Assembly (NCBI RefSeq): GCF_022539665.2
Contig: NC_081336.1
Location: forward strand, 5,162,221-5,226,220
Direction: 5' to 3'
DNA length: 64,000 nucleotides
DNA from: Daphnia carinata
Lineage: Eukaryota > Arthropoda > Branchiopoda > Diplostraca > Daphniidae
The notes under the pieces are model-generated. The model did not search any database and was not told the DNA's origin. It saw only the letters and a program-made list of their open reading frames with translations. Each line of letters opens with the position of its first letter. The stretch's first letter is position 1. This document shows, piece after piece, positions 51,001 to 58,967 of the stretch. Made by a program: the position numbers and the translations under genes.

Positions 51001-51994
51001 CTACAGAGAATCAACCGTCACGGTGGCGGCCATGGAAAACTCGTTTCGCCTCTTCATAAATGTTCCCATCTTCGATCACAGCCAGCAGTTCAAGCTTTTC
51101 GAAATAATCAACCTTCCGGCAGCTACAGACAACGGAACACATGGCGTCTCGCTCGGAAATCTACCAGAGTACCTTGCTGTGTCCGCCGACCTCGAAACGT
51201 ATCTGGAACTATCCAAAGAAGATGTTAAAGATTGCAGCAAAATAGGAAGACCGTTGTGTAAATTTCATACCGGAATTAGCAAGAGAACAACCCGAAAGTC
51301 GTGTGCAATGGCTGTCTTCTTAAACGATTCGGCCCGAATCAACACACAGTGTAAAAAGAAATTCACAGACTGGCGTGGACCTGAAGTGGTTTACATGGGA
51401 TCCAATCAATGGGTCTATTCCGCAACAAAGCCGCACGAGATTGTGTTTTCGTGTCCAGCGGGAGGGGAGCAGCCACCTTTGAGAACAACAACGTTACCAG
51501 CTGTAGGAATGTTTGAAGTACCTTTGGGATGCACCGCTCGAACAGAAGAATGGGTATTCCCAGCCAGCATGGAAGGAAGTGTAACAGCGCCAAAACTACA
51601 AGCAATTGTGCTTCCAACAGTGAAAATCTTTGCACAAGATGTCCAAGAAACCGAAGGAAAAAAGCACAATTTCGTTGAGCTTCCACGAGAAAACAATACG
51701 TCGGTAGACATAATCAGTCAGCTGCTCCATCGCAACGCTCAAGCAACGTTGTCGTCTGAAATGACGGGAGAGCAAATTCAAAATTTAATTTTGGAAAAAG
51801 AAAAACAAAAAGAATTTTACCTTACTCGTTACCCTTACGAGTTAGTGGCTTTCAATATTTTCCTAACGTGTGGAATAGTGTTCTTAGTGCGTCAATTCTA
51901 CATGTTACACAAGCGTCTTATCGCTCATGAACAGTGTGAAGACGCTCCACCCGGAGACCCCGGGAGGGACGAAATGGAGACTGAAAATCTCTAA
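45077..51994 (+). CDS. Gag-Pol-Env polyprotein in a single frame (2305 aa)
   Basis: A single uninterrupted frame encodes everything. Gag occupies about residues 1-400 with a CCHC zinc knuckle (CFYCKKAGHIARSC, from residue 369). The aspartic protease motif IDTGAAVTVI has its Asp near residue 456. Reverse transcriptase spans about 735-930 with YLDDVI (DD at 890-891). RNase H follows (FPDAC near 1043, EKECLAL, TDHQAL). Integrase has a HHCC zinc module (about 1253-1295) and the catalytic triad Asp 1323, Asp 1383, Glu 1419, a D35E spacing. After a linker, an envelope-like part begins with a hydrophobic signal-like segment near 1683, has a furin-type site with a glycine-rich fusion-peptide-like stretch near 1800, and ends with a transmembrane helix near 2256. 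The architecture resembles insect errantiviruses, whose Env is related to baculovirus F proteins. Usually env is a separate, spliced reading frame; the fusion here is unusual. Confidence 0.92.
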   Translation: MQKKNSSRLPSCPRDPSRRLHPLRDLPTALSGNETTATNEAQDSEISTSREDLATSGSETNRQRGFENPARQSESSSDSEEDLIEPTHPVVLPIGQHIVGPPRQLQETVMAAVRKFISPPIFRGSPTEDARQWLERYETISTHNGWGDADKRNNFCMYLDDAARNWFLCARVPNDWQDVAAQPAAGENQARPAVPGLRSVFLKEFQPNSYGLFQETRLRSRTQGVDEPTTRYYYEILNLCRLVDPNMSEVHRLEHLFRGLRPALFRKIYPQKPQTCEEFLELAKVYTETSMMSEARGWKDPMAESQKSSEQVPNLSVVYPEQQADLLKTMREVIQETCEKLFKQSSQEQAKPKGPFRPKGRTTSGKPQCFYCKKAGHIARSCFRNPESENYKGPAKDAGAGTSSKENPSVNSVVQELVMPEESKGGSEDYILNLSPARLIKEKVKCGKETATALIDTGAAVTVISPELLKKTGFVEKPRSGPKIRLVNGHTLSPQSTADIVVTHKGKTIKGNAIVMPMSGFELLLGNDFLQQFQAIHIDYESQELSFTTGKSPLPEISAIQTEEVKDNKLVTRDRQEIPAYSIKQISTTASSKMEGSCIVTPSESLLATNSLSTGHALVQKDLEKIPVANLSPRTVWLEKGVTLGTLEEHPEAKETEASQEVLAIDTSVEEQDLNQDESQLLEHLEERIAKDLTKEEKEETLKVLKQFIHCFALNEDDLGYCAVVKHDINTGTTAPIHQLPYKSAWKERAVIQNQVEGMLRRGVIEPSDSPWSSPVVLVKKKDGTWRFCVDYRKLNAVTVKDSYPLPRIADTLSRLEGATFFSSMDLQAGYHQVPVVSSDRPKTAFITADGLYQFRTLPFGLTNAPGTFQRAMDIILAGLRWTTCLIYLDDVIIYSATFQQHLERLRLVLSCLVKAGLKLKWSKCSFLEHTLKVLGHVISKDGVAPDPEKLEAVSNFPSPSEGYSTANKVKRVQSFLGLCSYYRRHIQGFASIARPLTSLTKKEISFVWGEDQVNSFVALKKALTSAPVLAHPNYDLPMEIFPDACGYGIGGVLAQRIDEAERPIAYASRLLTKSEVNYSITEKECLALVWCLSKFRCFVWGCKVKVVTDHQALCWLMSKKDLAGRLARWSLSLQEYDITIVYRSGKTHDNADCLSRNPLPKTEEQEDDRCVVIGALTDDLTLAEEENESLADKQKACSNWNQLIQKIQSGKARVKNFVINDGKLYKETIKNGKSYRRLCVPVEYRERILYAYHDDIVSGHLGISRTLQKISDRYYWPKMTLDIVRHVQSCVHCQSRKGVPDKPPGLLQCIKVERPFQKVGMDLLGPFPLSTKGNRMIIVAVDYLTKWVELKAMPTGKADDVAEFFVQQIFLRHGAPEQIITDRGKCFIADLTQAVVKKLLTNHKTTSSYHPQANGAVERMNHTLAAMLSMYVSSDQRDWDETLQYVCFAYNTARQESTGYSPFFLLYGREPRLPIDLELEADPNPLLEEEEAAVGYADRLIADLAAAREKVKIRMESVRQKQKETYDARHRELTFKEGDLVLIYKPVRKVGKSEKLLHRWLGPFKVLRQTTPVNYEVISATGRGKTDIVHVVRMKSFHEAVSGPSITEEAAEKEDENHLEAETQETPASTDPQAQADSEEAPIEQSNPSSSTEENDVVTPAPEPITPASTRRPTRSRRPPARYLTLLVPFLIFLIGPLSTNSLILRENAIFKQQTDVAFSESSWTIVTDLDLGVADTATAYLKQKITQQQEVAQKWKNTGSRPQQIAARRIASRTETILRGMENVADRLTNIRKALNTNQRSPRSLVDGGGSILKWLFGVSTQKDLEELNNQVQLVARDQREVIHIIDKQATIVNESLWESRTNAKLIRELRGQYSMLSNVTTNLMDRVVKMEELELNHFEYYIQLDETFEAMNQILQWLQHLADSLDVGFSLLANGHLAPQIVSPARFNKVIKIINEKLPRGWSISSEELWVAYRESTVTVAAMENSFRLFINVPIFDHSQQFKLFEIINLPAATDNGTHGVSLGNLPEYLAVSADLETYLELSKEDVKDCSKIGRPLCKFHTGISKRTTRKSCAMAVFLNDSARINTQCKKKFTDWRGPEVVYMGSNQWVYSATKPHEIVFSCPAGGEQPPLRTTTLPAVGMFEVPLGCTARTEEWVFPASMEGSVTAPKLQAIVLPTVKIFAQDVQETEGKKHNFVELPRENNTSVDIISQLLHRNAQATLSSEMTGEQIQNLILEKEKQKEFYLTRYPYELVAFNIFLTCGIVFLVRQFYMLHKRLIAHEQCEDAPPGDPGRDEMETENL

Positions 51995-52099
51995 AAAGGA
52001 AATCGTTAGTGATAAAGAAGAAAAATAACTGCTGTGTTAAAAAGTGAAAAAGTTTATTGTCAAAGAACAAAAAAAAAATGTACAATTATGCTCCTCGGT

Positions 52100-52471
52100 T
52101 TAAGAATAATTTAAAAAATTGTTGGTTTCAGCTTCGTGATCTTCAGCTTCAGCATTCAAAACTTCAAGCCAAACAAGCCGAGCATCTACTCTGGCTTGCA
52201 TCTCGGCTTGAGTGACTTCCCTGTAGAAGTCGGAGCGGCGAGGAGTGGGATGGTAGACGTCCTGATCTGACTCAAACCACCAAAGGAGACGGGCGTGAAA
52301 ATGACAAAAGTGATCCCGGTATTTGGCATACCCAGGATACGTGCTAAAAAAGAGGAGAGAAACGTCAGTGTGGAACTAAAAAACCAATCAAAGAAGAAGT
52401 ACTTACCTGTAGTAATAATCGTTTATCCACGGAGCATTAACGACCAAGGGAGAACCCAAAAACGTTGTCAT
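52100..52471 (-). CDS. Antisense two-exon frame inside the retrotransposon
   Basis: On the minus strand, between env and the 3' LTR, exon 1 (52471-52407) starts ATGACAACG and ends CTACAG|GTAAGTAC; exon 2 (52343-52100) follows an acceptor TCTTTTTTAG. The joined frame is 102 codons. It is rich in Tyr, Trp and acidic residues, with YAKYRDHFCHFHARLLWWFE, then VTQAEMQARVDARLVWLEV and an acidic end. The 63-bp intron has consensus borders and the length typical of this genome. I recognise no family. It may be an accessory gene of the element transcribed from the opposite strand, or a captured gene fragment. An overlapping ATG frame (52628-52437) reads the same strand in another frame and is probably a shadow or the 5' leader. 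Confidence 0.5.
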
Positions 52472-52783
52472 TGGTCATTTTTGTTAAAATCACCAAAAAC
52501 TCCGCACGATAGTCATGCGGATTTAAGCGACCGAAAGGGCTCCTAAAATGGGAAAACGCACTCGCAAAAGACACAAGCGCACATTCCACAAAACGCAGAT
52601 TTTCAAGAACAAACTGAAGAGTAAACATTTTTTTGTCAAAAGCAAGAAACGAACTAAAGACGGAAGGCAGCAGTTGAATTTCTTATGCATCATAACGTCG
52701 TAGTTTACCTTTTTTCACACCTTTAGGTGTGAAATGCTAATTATAGTCGTCCTTATTACGTTTGTAGTGCTAGAAAATTCCTT

Positions 52784-53020
52784 TTCGATAAAAGCACATT
52801 TCATTGTATGCTTGACTTCTATTGTAGTCGTTCTTCTACCTCTCCAAAGCGACCACGCTTTACCGTATGCCTGTCTTCTACTATAGTTGTCCCTTCACCT
52901 CTATAATGCGACCGCGCGCTTTTGTACGATTGACCTTTACTATAGTTGTCCCTTCACCGTACTAAAGCGACCTCGCTCTATCGTATGCCTTTTTATTACT
53001 ATAGTTACTCACTCTCTATT
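52784..53020 (+). repeat. Degenerate ~59-bp tandem repeats before the 3' LTR
   Basis: About four imperfect units with a core like AAAGCGACC...CGTATGCCT...CTATAGTTGTCCCTTCACC; unit starts near 52784, 52844, 52903 and 52962. They lie between the antisense frame and the polypurine tract. Confidence 0.7.
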
Positions 53021-53139
53021 AGCCTTGGGGTTATTTTGAAAATTACGGGTATCTTTTCCTAATATTTTGTTCATGCCCGTGTTTAACTTTTTAATGATTG
53101 TTAGTACAGTCGGGTCGCCTGTCTTGAAGAAGGGGGACC

Positions 53140-53525
53140 TGTCGCGAGGGGAAGATAGCATTGTGATTGCCATTTCTGGAAAGGGGCGTCAGCCAACATT
53201 CAATTGTTTGCAGCACAGTTTTCCTTGAAAAGAGGCGCTACAACACGCCAATAATTAGTAAAATGTGGCATTCCCTAGAATTCGTTCAACCCTAGGGATG
53301 GGGCGTATATCCTTCACGAGGGTATAAAAGCCCATACATTTTTTACCCTAAGTTAGTTCTTGTTAGTTCCTGATAGATCTTAAGTCCTACTCAAGTTCTC
53401 AAGTAAGTTCTCTTCACGTTCCTGTATTTCAGTCAAGTAAAGTGTAGTTATTCCTCCTTTCTGTTATGCATTGTATTTTCCCCTTTTAATTCAATACAAT
53501 TCATTAAGTAAAGTCCAGTGTGACA
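53140..53525 (+). repeat. 3' LTR
   Basis: 386 bp, same ends as the 5' LTR, preceded by a polypurine tract. Followed by ATACGGTCTAGCTG, which is transposon arm sequence. Confidence 0.95.
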
Positions 53526-53933
53526 ATACGGTCTAGCTGTAAGATGTGTCTCCTTTAAAACTCGGAACAAAGTTCTTCTGCTGATCTTCAGCAATTCAGC
53601 AATCTTTGCAACAGGGACTCTCTGGTCTGAACGTAAACACAAAAATCAGATCCACGTTGTGATATGTTACTTCATGAATGTCACTTACCTAAGTACCCTT
53701 TCAGTAAATCAATGTCAGCAGCAAGCTTTGGTCTCCGAGCAGTAGTTGAAGTAGAACGTTCCACTGCTTTCACACTAATTAGGACATAGAATTGCAACAT
53801 GTGTACGTTTAGGTGGAATTCTGAATGAAATTAAAGGCTGTACATACCATGTTGCAGTGTGAACTTCTAGTAGAGAAATTTCCACGGTACATCCACAAGT
53901 AAGACAAACCTCAAATAACACGTCCAGTGACAT
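53526..53933 (-). pseudogene. Transposase N-terminal HTH exons, right arm
   Basis: Starts ATG at 53933 (MSLDVLFEVCLTCGC) and includes the helix-turn-helix stretch RVPVAKIAELLKISRRTLFR (about 53628-53565), then runs into the 3' LTR. An 80-bp stretch at about 53767-53848 interrupts the coding sequence relative to the left arm; it has GT..AG borders, but splicing there would not keep the left-arm frame, so it may be an insertion. In an uninterrupted element this exon would continue at 44628. Confidence 0.6.
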
Positions 53934-54402
53934 TACGCCAATCCCACCTTCATTAAAACGTTAAATGTTTTAGGAGCTACGTACTGGGAATTCGAATCGA
54001 AAAGACTATTGTACCTAGCAGATGATGTGCAATAAAACGTACTGCATAAAAACGTTCCGCATATCTTTCAAAGCGTACTCTGGTGATGACAATTTTTTTG
54101 GTAGCCAGAGGCCAGGTGGCGCTAGTGCCCTATGCGGACTATCAAATTTCCCATCTCATAGCTCCATTGCACCGCTTCTCCCATTCCCCGCCAGGTGGCA
54201 GCATAGTTTTGACGGATAGCTTTTGAAATAGCCTTGCGGGATAGCTTTTCTGATAGCCAATTGGTATAGCGGGGGGAGGGATAGCATGCCAGGTTGAGGG
54301 GCGGGTGCTGGATAGCATGCTAGGCTGAGGTGCTGGCTTATAAGTTGCGGGTGATCATAATGGCACTAAAAACTTGCCATAATTATGTACTATTTAGTAC
54401 AT

Positions 54403-54572
54403 AATAGTTTATCTTATTCCCAAAAAATAGTTTATCTTATTCCCACCTGAGGCGCTGAACTCACAATGTTTTTTTCCTGTGACAGCTAATAGTTTGCTGT
54501 AAAAGCAGACGCATTTCTGGCTGCTTTTACGTAGTGAGTTCAGCGCCTCAGGTAGGAATAAGACAAACTATT
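54403..54572. mobile_element. Short foldback/MITE-like element
   Basis: About 37-bp inverted ends: AATAGTTTATCTTATTCCCA, then CCTGAGGCGCTGAACTCAC, with the reverse complement at the right (GTGAGTTCAGCGCCTCAGG, ATAAGACAAACTATT). The 5' twenty bases are also directly duplicated next door. An inner hairpin (GTAAAAGCAG / CTGCTTTTAC) lies in the loop. No coding capacity. Confidence 0.75.
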
Positions 54573-57500
54573 TTTGACGGGAAAAACTTAGTACCGTCTT
54601 CGCTTAAAAAAATTCCCTTTCCTAAAATAATTAAAATTTAGTGATATTATTAAAGGGGGATATAGTTTAATGAATATGCTATTGATTGATGTAATTACGA
54701 AGTCTGGGAAACATTTCCTTGTATGAAAAAAAAATTTCTAAAAAACGGGGTAGTGCCATTAGGTATCCCGTACGTTAAACGCGGTGTTCGGTTAATACAT
54801 GACTAACATGCTAGTCAATCAATCTTATAGATAAAAAAATTGAAAAAAATTGCGCTAGATAGGGGATTATTTAATTAACACCTGGGCGTTTTTTAATTTT
54901 TTTATCTTCCTTTTTTCTGTCCCTTTTTTGCATTTGCGCAAGTCTCCTTCCGCCATAAGACGCCATGTTAAATGGCCCCAAAAACCCCTAGTGTTCCGAC
55001 ACTTTTGGAGGGTACTGTATATATGATGAGATCTAGCGCTGAGAAGCCGAACCGGGTAGTAGAAACCCGGATCTCAAGATCCAAAATCATAAAATTAAAC
55101 AACAATAATAAAATTATAAATTTATATCACACCAATCAACCTGAACAGGAACTCTGGGTAATCAGATAAACAGAAAATCAATTAAATTCGAGTCATCAAC
55201 CTCTACCGTGAATTAAGGAAAGACCATTCGGAAGCAACACCTGCGCTGTCGTATAAATTATAGTTCAGTTTGAATTTATTATTTGTAAACGGTGTTTTTG
55301 TAAATAGTATATAAAAGCCTGTTTTAGGCCTAAGTAATAAACGCACATTTTCACCAAATTTCCTTGCTACTGATTGCTTCACTATTCCAGTAAATTACCT
55401 TTTTTCCAGCTCGTAATTTTGCCTGTCGGTTTTCCGGCTACGGCACGTCTGCTGTCCTGCCTGTCCATACGCACGGTCATCTATCAGTTGCCTGTCTCCG
55501 CCTTACTTCTTCTGCTCAGCTATCCATCAGCCGTTCACCATTTAGTTGCTTCCGAACGACATACAGTCGCCTATCGTAAGTGTTTTACTGATATCTTTTT
55601 TTACCTGTTTGTTCTTGTTCGTCTGCGTGTCCGCGGCGATAACCGTAATTTCTGTACAATTCGTTGGAAACTCGAACGATGAACTTTTATATCTTATTTT
55701 CAAAACAAGTACGCTTTATCAATTTTAATTTTAATTGCGTTGCTTTTTTTACTTTATTTGAGCGAAAGCTGTTACCTTATAAAACTAAAAGTAAGAGCCT
55801 TCCAACAGCAAAGAACTTGTCCATCTTCTACGGTAACTTTTTAAGTTTGGGCCTACATACACTTGCTACGCTGAAATTTGTCGAAGTGTTAGGCCAAACA
55901 CCCATACATTTACTTATGGCAGCCTCCGAATTTCATATTCTCAGACGAGAGAATCTGAAGTTGGTCATTCGAACCGGAAATAGACTACAAAATATATATA
56001 ATTCCTAGCCGGACAAAAAAAAGGAAAAATAAAAACAAAAAAGCTTAAACAACCTTACAATTTGTACCTTACAGTGTCGGAAAATCACTCAAAAAGGTTA
56101 TGTATCATGTCAATCCACCAAAGGGCCGTCTACAGCAAATTCCAGACGCTGCTGGACACGAAAGCTAGCAATTGACACGAAAGCTTGCTCAGTCGTACTC
56201 TGGAAAAACTAATACTCTCCATCTGGAAGGGTGTGTTCCGAAGGTTAATGCAGCCTTACTCATTTCCAGATCAACGATTGATACGCCCAGAAAAACGATC
56301 CAGACCTAGTCCATACGCGCGGCCCATACCTATTCGTGAAAGGTAATTTTATATTATGTTCTTCGCATGGCCGTGCAGGGATCATGGCGTGTGTGTCGAA
56401 CAGGTATCTATTTGCAAATTTTTACAACATACCTATTCGTGAAAGGTAATTTTATATTATGTTCTTCGCATGGCCGTGCAGGGATCATGGCGTGTGTGTC
56501 GAACAGGTATCTATTTGCAAATTTTTACAACATCGTTGTTCAACGAGGAAACATTTTTCATGGAAGTAATGCAGAGGAATAGGGCACGAGGATTCGGAGC
56601 CGGTAATGTAACGGCATTATATCGCTCGATCGAGGAAGAAAACCCGATTCTGAAAGCAGTTAAGCTATGACACCCTAAACATTTCTTTCTTTATCAAAAT
56701 TCTAAGGCTACTGGCAATGGCGTATTTAAGGTGAAACTTTTTTCTTAAATATTATGGAGTTTCTGAATGAGCTTAACCAACAATTGTGTCGTAGGACAAG
56801 CTATTGGATTACACCACATTTTATATTCGGGCTGGTATTCAATACATATGGTAACTTTATTGGCTTATCTACTCAGAATACTACATAAATTGAATATTGT
56901 CGTTACGTATTCTTATTTTACAATTTGATGTAACCAAACAGTTAATTCATGATCACTGGATATATTTGCTCAGTTCTTGACCGACCATGAGAAAGCTGAA
57001 CTAGCCGAATTGCACAGTGTAAAGGAATCTTGTCAACCGTAATCACTGCCGCCCAGAAAGCTGCGAGAAGAGGCGAGGGCCAGGCTAAATATTTGCTGGA
57101 GACTAGTAGGCTAAGCCAAGATAAAGTTGAATAGCAAAGAAGAGACGAAGCACTAGAAGGATCCCGGTTAATATGGCAGCCAGAACCCACCGTTACGCCA
57201 ACTCTTGTTCCGCCTCCTATTCCGGTGATTCCAGTTCAACATCCATAACCAGAAAAACCAAGTGCAGAAATCATCACACCAAAATTTCAGCCGAAACACA
57301 AGGTCCACAGTAGCTGAAACTCGTAAGAACAGATCAATCAAAATTCTTCCTGCCGAAAAAGTAAATAAACAGCTGGTTAAAAGATTTGCGACAAATGGAC
57401 TGATTACATCATCAGATGCAGAGGAAATACTAGAATTCCTTATTCTGCATACGTAATTATTGTTATTCACTTGTTAATACACAATTCAATCTTAGTCTGG

Positions 57501-57665
57501 CCAAAGATTCAGTGGAAAAAAAACTTTTAATACTAATAAAAAAAAACCAAACAAACAAACACAAGACACGAATCCGAACACACAACAGAAACCCGAGTCA
57601 GCAGCCTCCGACATTTAGATTTTTGGCTAAGAGAAAAAGATAGGGCAAACGCGAGATTGATTGGC
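54573..57665. other. Repeat-derived region; no intact gene
   Basis: Contains an isolated transposon terminus near 54989-55021 (AGTGTTCCGACACTTTTGGA followed by GGGTACTGTA), which resembles Tc1/mariner-type ends, a TATA-like promoter segment near 55308 (TATATAAAAG) followed by AATAAA, a 103-bp tandem duplication, and, at about 56960-57460, coding-like but stop-interrupted plus-strand sequence that may be a decayed element. None of the frames (for example 55664-56008) shows a known motif. Confidence 0.45.
56328..56533 (+). repeat. 103-bp direct tandem duplication
   Basis: Two identical-looking units (56328-56430 and 56431-56533), each containing ATGGCCGTGCAGGGATCATG. The lack of visible mismatches suggests a recent duplication or an assembly artefact. 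Confidence 0.85.
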
Positions 57666-58414
57666 GGTGAAATAGGACTGGAGAAATAGGACTGAAATAG
57701 GACTGACTTTTAAAAACTTTTAGGACAGTCCTACTTCTCCAAGGCATCAGTCCTATTTCTCCTTAGAATTAGTTCTATTTCATTTACCTGTAATTTAAAT
57801 TAAAATAGGATAAGAAAAAAAAGTTTTGTGAACCATTTATCTAATGAGTTAACACCATCGGTTTTTTAAAAAGGGAAATGGATATAAGCTGCCGCTCTTA
57901 CGTAATACATTGCCTATCGGATTGGAGGCTCGTCGTTCCCCTTGGAACAAGGTAAATGAAATAGGACTGATGCCATGGAGAAATAGGACTGTCCTAAAAG
58001 TTTTTAAAAGTCACTCCTATTTCTCCCAGTCCTATTTCTCCGGTAGAAATAGGTAGGTTCCGATCACACTTGAAGGCATCACGATCGAAAATTGGTCGAT
58101 CTTCCCGCCATCTAGCGACAAAATCTGTTACTGATTTTTTTTCAATGCAAACCGTAAATCGGCGGTGCAAACCGTAAAACCGCGTTGCAAACCGAGTTAA
58201 ACCGCGGTGTGAACCGCAGTTTACACCGCGGGTACAAACCGTCAAACCGCGGTGCAATCTGTTTGAAAAAAACGGCAAACCGAACCGCACCGGTTTGTCC
58301 TTTAAAAAAAAAAAACCGCGCGGGTCGGCCAAAATCGTGCCCGATCGTCGCGGGGCCGAGCCCTAGAAATAGGACTGGAATTTTTTAGTCCTATTTCTCC
58401 AGTCCTATTTCACC
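57666..58414. mobile_element. 749-bp non-autonomous element with long inverted repeats
   Basis: Ends GGTGAAATAGGACTGGAGAA and its reverse complement, flanked by GGC on both sides (possible 3-bp duplication). The motif GAAATAGGACTG / CAGTCCTATTTC recurs at least nine times in both orientations, and a second inner inverted pair (about 57704-57766 with 57960-58040) can fold. It has no coding capacity. The superfamily is not recognised. Confidence 0.75.
58144..58305. repeat. Short GC-rich repeats (AACCGCGGTGCAAACCG-like)
   Basis: At least six imperfect, partly palindromic units (variants of GCAAACCG and AACCGCGGTG) spaced about 17-20 bp apart, inside the 749-bp element. Base composition is much richer in GC than the surroundings. 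Confidence 0.65.
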
Positions 58415-58967
58415 GGCTACCGCGAGATTAGTAAAATAATTTTATTAACTATTTGCTGACTATTGAAGTATGTTCCACGCTTTATAATTTTAAGTTTTTT
58501 TTCTAGTGTCAATTCTTTCTGATAATTGAATAAAACATACCTAAAATCTCTCACTGGTAGAACAACCGGTGAGCTGTTCTGCCTGTAATCAGCGAAATGT
58601 GGCATAACTATGCCAGTAACGTAGATAATAAGAAAGTTGATCAGCAAAACCCGAACAGCTAACTGATTTAGCTATTAGCGTTAGATTTTCAATATTGTTT
58701 ACTAATTAACCATTGGGAATTCCTATAAAATATAGAAACAAAGCGTAGAACAACCTTTAGGATCCAGCAAAAGGTTTTAAAAAAATAAGTGGCAAGTCAA
58801 TATATTTCCTAATTTCCCCACTTTCCATGCTACTGAAAGGTTCGAGAGATCGTGTTCCTTGCTTTTAATTATTGGAGAATGGGGAATAGTGATGATTTAC
58901 TGTATTGTTGCACGGCTGTTCGAGTATTTTACAAAGAACAAATTAATACTTGCCGAAAGGAGACTTA

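Larger units (their letters stand above)
44629..53525 (+). mobile_element. Gypsy/Errantivirus-like LTR retrotransposon with env
   Basis: Complete element: 386-bp LTRs (TGTCGC...GTGACA), a primer-binding-site candidate directly after the 5' LTR (TGGTGGAGATGCAGC), one long coding frame, a 1.1-kb 3' region with an antisense frame and short repeats, and a polypurine tract (GAAGAAGGGGGACC) just before the 3' LTR. It is inserted in the right arm of the DNA transposon. Flanks are ATAT on the left and ATAC on the right, so there is no exact target duplication, and comparison with the left arm shows about 29 bp of target missing. The coding frame is free of stops. Confidence 0.95.
38317..54381 (-). 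mobile_element. IS3EU-like DNA transposon with HECT gene, nested Gypsy
   Basis: One insertion bounded by TATGGCAAGTTTTTAGTGCC and its reverse complement, flanked by ATTATT (38311-38316) and ATTATG (54382-54387), a 6-bp target duplication with one mismatch. The uninterrupted site GCGATTATGTACTA survives in the neighbouring repeat at 36517-36530. Without the nested 8897-bp retrotransposon the element is about 7.2 kb. It carries, on the minus strand, an N-terminal HTH exon (right arm), a DDE transposase (43293-44440) and a HECT ubiquitin ligase (39957-42180). The left arm to about 39795 is an inverted, decayed copy of the transposase 5' half. TAT..ATA ends and a 6-bp duplication fit what I recall of the IS3EU superfamily; this classification is inference. 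The nested insertion inside the transposase means this copy is no longer autonomous. Confidence 0.82.

Noticed and set aside
54022-54219. 65-codon frame present in both transposon arms (also 38479-38676)
   Set aside because: Conserved only because the arms are inverted copies of each other; it overlaps the GCTATC motif cluster and has no family match.
58268-58388. GC-rich segment that looked like a CpG-rich promoter
   Set aside because: It is inside the 749-bp repeat element and has no adjoining gene.
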